Assembly: GCA_016302925.1 (NCBI GenBank)
Contig: JAEDMR010000121.1
Span: 1 to 5,980 of the forward strand
Direction of reading: 5' to 3'
DNA from: Bacillota bacterium
GTDB taxonomy: Bacteria > Bacillota > Clostridia > Peptostreptococcales > Anaerovoracaceae
Length of the DNA: 5,980 nucleotides
Positions 1 through 4,732 of this stretch are shown one piece after another. The notes under the pieces were generated by a model. It did no database searches. It was not told the origin of the DNA and saw only the letters and a list, made by a program, of their open reading frames with translations. Each line of letters starts with the position of its first letter. The stretch's first letter is position 1. A program made the translations under genes and the position numbers.

Positions 1-1279
1 GGGCAGAGCGGATTATTTCACCATCCGTGCACTGTTCCGACTCCACTTGCCTGATCACTGTTTCATGCACCGGCAAACAGGCCGTTTCCTGCAGCTCATC
101 CAGTTCCCGTCTTTTTTCGGTCAGGCGATCTCTGTACAGATCCCGGGACTGGGTGATATCTCTTAAATTGCATGCAAATTCCCGAACCCGCTGTCGGCTC
201 CGTTCCAGTTTTTCTTCCAGTCTGTCTGCATGTTCGGAAGCAATCTGCCGCTCTGACGCTGCCTGCATCCTACGGTCCGCCGCAGATTCCAGTTCCATGT
301 CCTGCAGGCTTTCCAGCTGCCCGGCGATGATCTGGCTTCTTTCTTCCGCTGCATTCCGCGCCGCTTCATCCTGCTGCTGGCGCGTGTGCAGTTCTTCCAT
401 CTGTCGTTTCCGGCTTTCCAGCATGGCCTTCTGCCCGTCTGCTTCTTCCTTGGCGGACAGATAGGCCTCGCCCTTTTTCGCCAGGAAATACTGATTGTAC
501 CGGGTGTATTCATTGCGGATGATCTGGGTATCATGGAGAGCACGCTTTAGATCTTCCAGGCTTCCCTGAATGCTGTCCATCTTTTCCATGGCCTCCACCA
601 TGGCCCGCAGCTCTTCATCCGTCAGAGTCTGCAGGGAATCGTTCAATATTTCATATACCTTCTTCGGCCGGAATTCCTTCGACAGCTTCGGTGCACGAAC
701 CTTTACCAGCAGCTGAATATACTGCTCATACTGATCCATCCGCGGAAAACCGAACAGATATTTATTTACCATCGCCTTGTATTCACCCTGCGCGTCGGTA
801 AACGGGACTTCCTCTCCCAGGACTTTTTTCAGATCCTGTTTCGAGTATGGAATCTTCGTGGATCCCACCTGCTGATACAGCTGCAGATCATAGCCGATCC
901 GTCTTCCGTCCAGCAAAACGAAGCCCCAGAAATTCATGGGCTTGCCTTTCTGTGCCCGCTGTCCGATGCAGATGGTTCGGTACTGGTCCGTCTCCGGCTT
1001 TCGAAACTCCAGGAACAGATAGCCGGTGGACTCTTCTTTTTCTCCGTCGCCGAGAAAATAGAATTCCATTCTCCGGTCGCTGGAGCCGAAAGGATCCAGC
1101 CTTCTGGGCGTCCGGTCCCCGTCCAGGATAAACGGGATAAAGCTCTGGGTGGCGATGGACTTTCCTGCTCCGTTCTGCCCCCTGAGCAAAATCTTCCCGT
1201 CGCACAGATCGAAGGTCTCTTCGTCGTACAGCCAGAAGTTGATGAACCCCATGCGATTCATTTTCCAACGGTTATGCAT
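1..1279 (-). CDS. jetC: JetC, SMC-like ATPase of type III Wadjet (TIGR02680 family); N-terminal part, runs off the left edge
   Basis: The frame stays open for 426 codons from ATG at 1279 to the window edge, so the C-terminal two thirds (rest of the coiled coil, signature motif, Walker B) are not visible. Residues 34-41 read GQNGAGKS, a Walker A P-loop with K40 and S41 intact. Residues 12-18 (FINFWLY), 51-66 (ILDGDRTPRRLDPFGS) and 193-213 (containing APKLSKEF and VYEILND) match what I recall of TIGR02680 ATPases. From about residue 225 the protein is charged, Gln/Glu/Arg-rich and helical, the start of the long coiled coil. The family is about 1,350 residues long. Role known from Wadjet work: the MukB/MksB-like motor that hydrolyses ATP and extrudes DNA loops with JetA and JetB, before JetD cleaves small circles. 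The ATG overlaps the jetB end by 8 bases and has AGGA 5 bases upstream. The next in-frame ATG (1261) lacks a ribosome site. Family assignment is from recognition, not a search. Confidence 0.95.
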   Translation of the reverse strand, partial: MHNRWKMNRMGFINFWLYDEETFDLCDGKILLRGQNGAGKSIATQSFIPFILDGDRTPRRLDPFGSSDRRMEFYFLGDGEKEESTGYLFLEFRKPETDQYRTICIGQRAQKGKPMNFWGFVLLDGRRIGYDLQLYQQVGSTKIPYSKQDLKKVLGEEVPFTDAQGEYKAMVNKYLFGFPRMDQYEQYIQLLVKVRAPKLSKEFRPKKVYEILNDSLQTLTDEELRAMVEAMEKMDSIQGSLEDLKRALHDTQIIRNEYTRYNQYFLAKKGEAYLSAKEEADGQKAMLESRKRQMEELHTRQQQDEAARNAAEERSQIIAGQLESLQDMELESAADRRMQAASERQIASEHADRLEEKLERSRQRVREFACNLRDITQSRDLYRDRLTEKRRELDELQETACLPVHETVIRQVESEQCTDGEIIRSA

Positions 1280-2429
1280 CTTCTTCCTCTGCCCCTTTCT
1301 GTATCTTAAAATCATTCGGATAGAATCCGCTGGTCTTTCCCGCCGCAGGCAGAATCCAGACATGGCTGCCATCCGTTTCAAGCATCATCCAGTTTTTCAT
1401 ATATTCCTTCACATTCTGCAGAAGCCGTTCCTCGTCCATTTCCCGGTATTCCTTGCTCCAGGCGCTGTTCCATTTTCTCCGGCAGCGGAGAATCAGCTTG
1501 TCCAGCTGAAGTTCTGTCATCCGGATTTTTTCCGCTGTCTGCCGCACAGTTTCGCCTTCTGCCCTGTGCCGGATCTCACTGCAGACCAGACTTACCAGCT
1601 CCGGCAGCATGGCCTCCCGCGGATGCACCAGTCCGTAGGTGTCATCTTCCTCCACCATCCAGAAAGCGGCATTTTTATGGACGTCCAGCCTGCCGCCCAG
1701 GTTTGCTTGCAGATAACGCTCCACCCACTGGCGCTGGTTCTTCAGATAGAGTGCATCGGCGTCCTCATTTCCGTCCCAGTACATGGCCGGGCAGACTGCC
1801 AGCTGCCGGTATATCCGGTTCACCCGGTTGCGAACGCGGTCTGCATCCGGCTGCATTCCGGCTTCACTGCTTTCCTTCTCGAAATCCTTCCAGGACTGAA
1901 ATTCCGAAATATCTTTCATAAGACCCACTGCGAAATATCTGGAAAGGCCGGTGTTCTCATACAGCACCTCCTGTCCGATGCCTTCGCTGAGATGGTCACT
2001 GCTGCCTTCATACACTTTCAGCATTCCCTTTCCTTCTGCGAACTGCAGGGCACGAACCAGTGACTTTCTCTGGGAGAAGGAATTCCAGTCCACTTCCATC
2101 ACCCGCTTCAGGTGCAGGCTGATGAAATCCACCAGCTCCGACAGCAGAAACTGCTCCTGCTCCTCCTTATCCTCCAGAAAGATCAGCACCACGCAAAGTA
2201 TGCAGTAATCCCGTAATTCCTGGAATTCCGTAATTCCCATGAAGCTTTCCGCATGGGCCGGAATCTTTTCCAGCTTCAGCAGTTTCTCGTTCTGAATCAG
2301 CCTCCACCCCAGCTGCTCCTGTATGAACTTCCGGAAACGGGGTACCTCCCGCTTCACTCGGAAATAGGTTTCCTTATCCGTTTCTCTTGCAATCCAGAAT
2401 TGCTCCAGCAATGTTCTTACTTCGTTCAT
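1272..2429 (-). CDS. jetB: JetB, KITE-like subunit of type III Wadjet (DUF2398, TIGR02678 family)
   Basis: This is a complete 385-residue protein from ATG at 2429 to TAA at 1272. I recognise DUF2398/TIGR02678 from the N-terminal block. Residues 11-44 hold FWIARETDKETYFRV, then an RKFIQEQLGWRL stretch; next come KLEKIPA (52-58), a MGI/LRDY segment (64-75) and FLLSELVDFI (94-103). The C-terminus has VWILPAAG at 357-364, a hydrophobic strand typical of the family end. No catalytic motif, signal peptide or membrane segment is visible. By analogy with MukE/MksE and the type I JetB structure, it should be a winged-helix (KITE) dimer that binds the kleisin JetA and helps hold DNA in the JetC ring; this role is inferred from the family. 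Its ATG overlaps the jetA stop (ATGA), and its last 8 bases are shared with jetC, so the three genes are probably translationally coupled. The tail (residues 378-385, KGAEEEDA) is acidic partly because it also encodes the jetC ribosome site. Confidence 0.93.
   Translation of the reverse strand: MNEVRTLLEQFWIARETDKETYFRVKREVPRFRKFIQEQLGWRLIQNEKLLKLEKIPAHAESFMGITEFQELRDYCILCVVLIFLEDKEEQEQFLLSELVDFISLHLKRVMEVDWNSFSQRKSLVRALQFAEGKGMLKVYEGSSDHLSEGIGQEVLYENTGLSRYFAVGLMKDISEFQSWKDFEKESSEAGMQPDADRVRNRVNRIYRQLAVCPAMYWDGNEDADALYLKNQRQWVERYLQANLGGRLDVHKNAAFWMVEEDDTYGLVHPREAMLPELVSLVCSEIRHRAEGETVRQTAEKIRMTELQLDKLILRCRRKWNSAWSKEYREMDEERLLQNVKEYMKNWMMLETDGSHVWILPAAGKTSGFYPNDFKIQKGAEEEDA
1285..1290 (-). promoter_or_regulatory. 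Ribosome binding site of jetC
   Basis: The minus strand reads AGAGGA, with AGGA ending 5 bases before the ATG at 1279. It sits inside the last codons of jetB and supports 1279 as the start over the in-frame ATGs at 1261 and 1252. Confidence 0.6.
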
Positions 2430-3934
2430 GATAGAAACTCCAGTACATAATTAGGCATGGTCAGATTCCCGTCTTCACACTGCAGAACGCAGTCCCCCTC
2501 TTTTCTTATCAGGCGGAATTCCTGCCCGTATTCCGTTCTCCCCTTTTTCTCGCTGCTCAGAGAAGCCGTGGCAATCCAGCGAAGCAGCACGGTTCGCACC
2601 CGTTCATCGACCGTTTCATGGATCTCCGAAACCTCCAGCTTTCCATCATGAATATATTTCAGAATCATGCTCCGTTCCTCTTCCATCTGCTGCAGATACG
2701 CATTTTTCTGAATCAGTTTTTCCATGGTTCTGTCATGGAATCCGCTCTTGTCCTTCCGCGGCCGGTAGGTTCTGGTATGGGGCTTCAGACAGTATTCCAT
2801 GGCGTCTTCTTCGTAGACACTGCTGCTGATCCTGTCTGTGGACCGCTCTGCGTTTGCCTTGAAATGGGCGATGTGATGCACCCCGAAGACATGTGCCGAA
2901 AGCCTGTGGGCCTCCTCTATGGTTTCACACCGGCTGAACAGGTCCAGGAATTTGAAATAGTCGTCCTTTCTGCTGACACCCCAGTTCTGGGACTGGACGA
3001 TCAGCGCCGCATTCTGAATGATGCTGCGGATAATGTCGTTGGTAATCTCCAGGATACGCACCGATTCTGCCGGACGGCCTTCCGACCCAAGAAACCATTC
3101 TTTCACCGAAATCCACTGACCATGTATATTTTGTCGGATCTGTTCCTCCCGCATCTCCGATGACTCGGACAACGCATGGGGGATTTCCAGCTCACTCTGC
3201 ACCACCTTTTCCAGCAGGTCCTGCTCTACGCAGTCTCCGTTTCGCTGAATGATATCGGAAATGCGCCCGGCATGGTTCTGCAGTTCCTGTACGAATTCCT
3301 TCAGATAGGAAATAAAGCGGTCCTTATGGAGGATAAACTCCACCGACTTCAGCAGCTTTTCCGACCGATCGGAATAAAACTCCCGCAGATAATCTTTATA
3401 GTCCTGGTTCAGTCGCCGGAAGTCTTCATGGATGTTCTTCCACCATTCGTTGATTTCTTTCGGACTTTTCTCTTTCATGACAGGCGCCTGTGCCAGGCTC
3501 TCCGACAGTCTTGAAAACAGATTGGTGGACAGACTGCCGCTTTCCACAAACAGGTTTTCCAGCCGCACGGTCATCCGCTCAATCTCCAGTGCATATTCGG
3601 TCATGGTATAGCGATACTGCTTATTCTTATACTCTGCGATAGTATACACCCGCTTCGGATCCTGCAGAGTGGAAAGGTTCTTCCAGTTCACCAGAGCATC
3701 CAGATCCAGCTTCAGCTGATCCATGGAATAGTCCGCATAGAGCTCGTCCTCCCGCATCCTTTCAAGCACATCTTCTTTATATAACTGAAAATGCATCTTT
3801 TCGTATTCATTGAAAAAGATGCGCATGATTCTCCGGTACTGCGGTGCATTGATCGCAGACAAATATGAAGTTTCCGTTATGGGTTCCAGATATTTCAAGT
3901 TAGTTCCTGCTTTCTGTGAGTCTACAATTTTCAC
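2426..3934 (-). CDS. jetA: JetA, kleisin-like subunit of type III Wadjet (DUF2397, TIGR02677 family)
   Basis: This 502-residue protein is recognised as DUF2397/TIGR02677. Family-typical segments are YLSAINAPQYRRIMRIFF (24-41), LDLDALVNWKNL (76-87), EYALEIERM (113-121), FLDLFSRCETIEEAHRLS (329-346), ERSTDRISSSVYEE (363-376), LKPHTRTYR (383-391), and a C-terminal block with LLRWIA (450-455) and EDGNLTMPNYVLEF (487-500). The middle (about 150-270) is long, helical and charged. By analogy with MukF/MksF and type I JetA it should have winged-helix domains at both ends that bridge the JetC heads; this is inferred from the family. The start is GTG at 3934. An in-frame TAA lies 7 codons upstream, with no other start codon in between, and the next ATG (residue 37) would delete the conserved N-terminal block. 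The ribosome site is weak (AAAGAAA only). It is the first gene of the operon and lies 28 bases below a near-consensus -10 box. Its stop overlaps the jetB start by 4 bases. Confidence 0.94.
   Translation of the reverse strand: MKIVDSQKAGTNLKYLEPITETSYLSAINAPQYRRIMRIFFNEYEKMHFQLYKEDVLERMREDELYADYSMDQLKLDLDALVNWKNLSTLQDPKRVYTIAEYKNKQYRYTMTEYALEIERMTVRLENLFVESGSLSTNLFSRLSESLAQAPVMKEKSPKEINEWWKNIHEDFRRLNQDYKDYLREFYSDRSEKLLKSVEFILHKDRFISYLKEFVQELQNHAGRISDIIQRNGDCVEQDLLEKVVQSELEIPHALSESSEMREEQIRQNIHGQWISVKEWFLGSEGRPAESVRILEITNDIIRSIIQNAALIVQSQNWGVSRKDDYFKFLDLFSRCETIEEAHRLSAHVFGVHHIAHFKANAERSTDRISSSVYEEDAMEYCLKPHTRTYRPRKDKSGFHDRTMEKLIQKNAYLQQMEEERSMILKYIHDGKLEVSEIHETVDERVRTVLLRWIATASLSSEKKGRTEYGQEFRLIRKEGDCVLQCEDGNLTMPNYVLEFLS
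2438..2441 (-). promoter_or_regulatory. Ribosome binding site of jetB
   Basis: The minus strand reads GGAG, 8 bases before the ATG at 2429 and inside the 3' end of jetA. This good site, together with the ATGA overlap, fixes the jetB start. Confidence 0.55.
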
Positions 3935-3961
3935 ATCTCGTATTTCTTTATCTTATCACAT

Positions 3962-3990
3962 ATTGTATCGGTGCAGCACTGCAATGTCAA
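3962..3990 (-). promoter_or_regulatory. Near-consensus sigma-70/SigA promoter of the jetABC(D) operon
   Basis: The minus strand carries TTGACA (3990-3985), exactly 17 bases, then TACAAT (3967-3962). That is a perfect -35, ideal spacing and a -10 differing from TATAAT at one position. There is no extended TG. Transcription should start near 3954-3956, giving a leader of about 20 bases before the GTG of jetA. The -35 hexamer contains the stop codon of the doubtful small ORF at 3987-4142. A promoter this strong suggests that the operon is transcribed by default unless a repressor acts on the repeats upstream. Confidence 0.8.
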
Positions 3991-4142
3991 CAGCTCTCTT
4001 CCGCTTCAATTCTCAGGTTTGATATACTCTGCTTCGCCTGTCCTTCCCCAATCTTTCCCGAAAGTTCTACACTTTCATCGTTTTCTGGCAGTACATGGCG
4101 AACTTTTTTTCCATCTATTATGGGGAATTCGGCGTATTTCAT
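3987..4142 (-). CDS. Possible small protein of 51 residues (doubtful)
   Basis: An ORF of 51 codons runs from ATG at 4142 to TGA at 3987. The product begins MKYAEFPIIDGKKVRHVLPE and is hydrophilic and acidic. The composition looks more protein-like than typical spurious frames here, because it is balanced and rich in Glu, Lys, Ile and Val. Against it: there is no good ribosome binding site, the stop falls within the jetA -35 box, and one arm of the inverted repeat lies in codons 12-16. The same frame is open upstream to ATG at 4298 (inside the Nudix gene), but that extension is Arg/Cys/Phe-rich and looks like noise. I do not recognise a family. It could be a true small gene, the remnant of a lost C-terminus, or chance. 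Confidence 0.2.
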   Translation of the reverse strand: MKYAEFPIIDGKKVRHVLPENDESVELSGKIGEGQAKQSISNLRIEAEESC

Positions 4143-4230
4143 AAAAATTCGGCTGAAAATCTCAAGTTGTGTTCGCCACATTCGCGGCTTTACACACCGA
4201 TATTGCGAAAAAAACAGAAAAAGTTCGCCA
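4096..4230. repeat. 13-base perfect inverted repeat spanning 135 bases, with an internal half-copy
   Basis: The plus strand has TGGCGAACTTTTT at 4096-4108 and its exact reverse complement at 4218-4230. A third, shorter copy lies between them at 4171-4180 (GTTCGCCACA), in the same orientation as the right arm and identical to 4223-4232 over 10 bases. The outer pair could be operator half-sites, arms of an RNA fold in a readthrough transcript, or terminal repeats of a very small mobile remnant. No convincing target-site duplication is visible: the left flank ends in ACA and the right flank starts with CAA, sharing only CA. Confidence 0.6.
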
Positions 4231-4278
4231 CAAAGCTCCGAAAAGCAAGCGATGTGTCGAAACAGTCCCGTTGCGATC

Positions 4279-4695
4279 TTATCTCCACACCGCATCATCC
4301 GTCTTCAGCTTTTCCGCCACGCCCTGATCCGCAGGCAGCCAGTCGACAGAGTCCATGTCCCGCCGCGTCAGCCACCGGGCAGCCTCATGCTCCCGCAGCT
4401 CCAGATGCGATGCGTCCTCCGCCAGTTCGCAAAGAAAGCAGTGCATGGACAGATGAAAGGTCGGATAGTCATATTCCACCATGTCCACCAGGCGGCCAAC
4501 CTGCACCGTCACGTTCAGCTCCTCCTGAATCTCCCGCACCAGCGCCTGCTCCGGCGTTTCACCCGGCTCAATCTTTCCGCCGGGAAACTCCCAGCCGCCC
4601 TTAAACTCTCCATACCCTCTCTGGGTGGAAAAAAGCTTTACGGTATCTCCCTGCTGCCGGCGAATGATGGCAGCAACTACATGTATCGTTTTCAT
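4279..4695 (-). CDS. Nudix hydrolase, MutT/NudG-like (deoxy)nucleoside triphosphate pyrophosphohydrolase
   Basis: This complete 138-residue protein, the usual size of MutT-type enzymes, should hydrolyse an NTP or dNTP to the NMP plus pyrophosphate, using divalent metal in the cytosol. The Nudix box (GX5EX7REUXEEXGU) spans residues 40-62: G40, E46, R54-E55, E58-E59 and V62 are in place, but the usual second glycine is N61. The preceding WEFPGGK (35-41) and the EYDYPTFHL segment (74-82) align by eye with E. coli MutT. Near the end, PAD (121-123) puts Asp123 where MutT has Asn119, the base-contacting residue, and where NudG has Asp118. This hints at a NudG-like pyrimidine preference rather than 8-oxo-dGTP; that is inference. 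The ATG at 4695 has TAGGAG upstream at a 12-base spacing. The gene follows the helicase gene by 37 bases, so it is probably the second cistron of that transcript. Confidence 0.92.
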   Translation of the reverse strand: MKTIHVVAAIIRRQQGDTVKLFSTQRGYGEFKGGWEFPGGKIEPGETPEQALVREIQEELNVTVQVGRLVDMVEYDYPTFHLSMHCFLCELAEDASHLELREHEAARWLTRRDMDSVDWLPADQGVAEKLKTDDAVWR

Positions 4696-4707
4696 GTTCT
4701 CTCGTTT

Positions 4708-4713
4708 CTCCTA
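4708..4713 (-). promoter_or_regulatory. Ribosome binding site of the Nudix gene
   Basis: The minus strand reads TAGGAG, 12 bases before the ATG at 4695, in the 37-base gap after the helicase stop. The spacing is somewhat long, but no other start codon with a better site is visible. The gap has no room for a separate promoter and terminator. Confidence 0.5.
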
Positions 4714-4732
4714 AAAATCTGTCGTTTCTGGT

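Larger units (their letters stand above)
3935..4278. other. 344-base intergenic control region between the Nudix gene and jetA
   Basis: No confident gene lies here. What I see is the jetA promoter at the left end, a 13-base inverted repeat, six copies of GCGAA/TTCGC, and A/T-tracts at 4104-4110 and 4208-4222. After the Nudix stop the minus strand has a T-rich stretch (about 4220-4208), but I find no G+C-rich hairpin just before it, so a classic intrinsic terminator is not supported. Readthrough from the helicase-Nudix unit into jetA is therefore possible. I see no convincing gene on the plus strand and no tRNA-like or riboswitch-like structure I can name. Confidence 0.6.

Noticed and set aside
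1149..2063. Long plus-strand open frame (304 codons) opposite jetB and jetC
   Set aside because: It is antisense to two recognisable family proteins, its product is Pro/His/Phe/Leu-rich as expected of a mirror frame, and it has no family-like motif.
2426..3934. Assignment of jetA/jetB to type II Wadjet (DUF5716/DUF6063)
   Set aside because: The N-terminal block with NAPQYRRIMR and the JetB block with QEQLGWRL fit DUF2397 and DUF2398, which define type III.
4208..4222. T-rich stretch on the minus strand after the Nudix gene as an intrinsic terminator
   Set aside because: No G+C-rich stem immediately precedes it. The only strong pairing partner is more than 100 bases away.
4143..4298. Upstream extension of the doubtful small ORF to an ATG inside the Nudix gene
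   Set aside because: The added residues are Cys/Arg/Phe-rich and overlap the end of a well-supported gene. Only the part from 4142 down looks protein-like.
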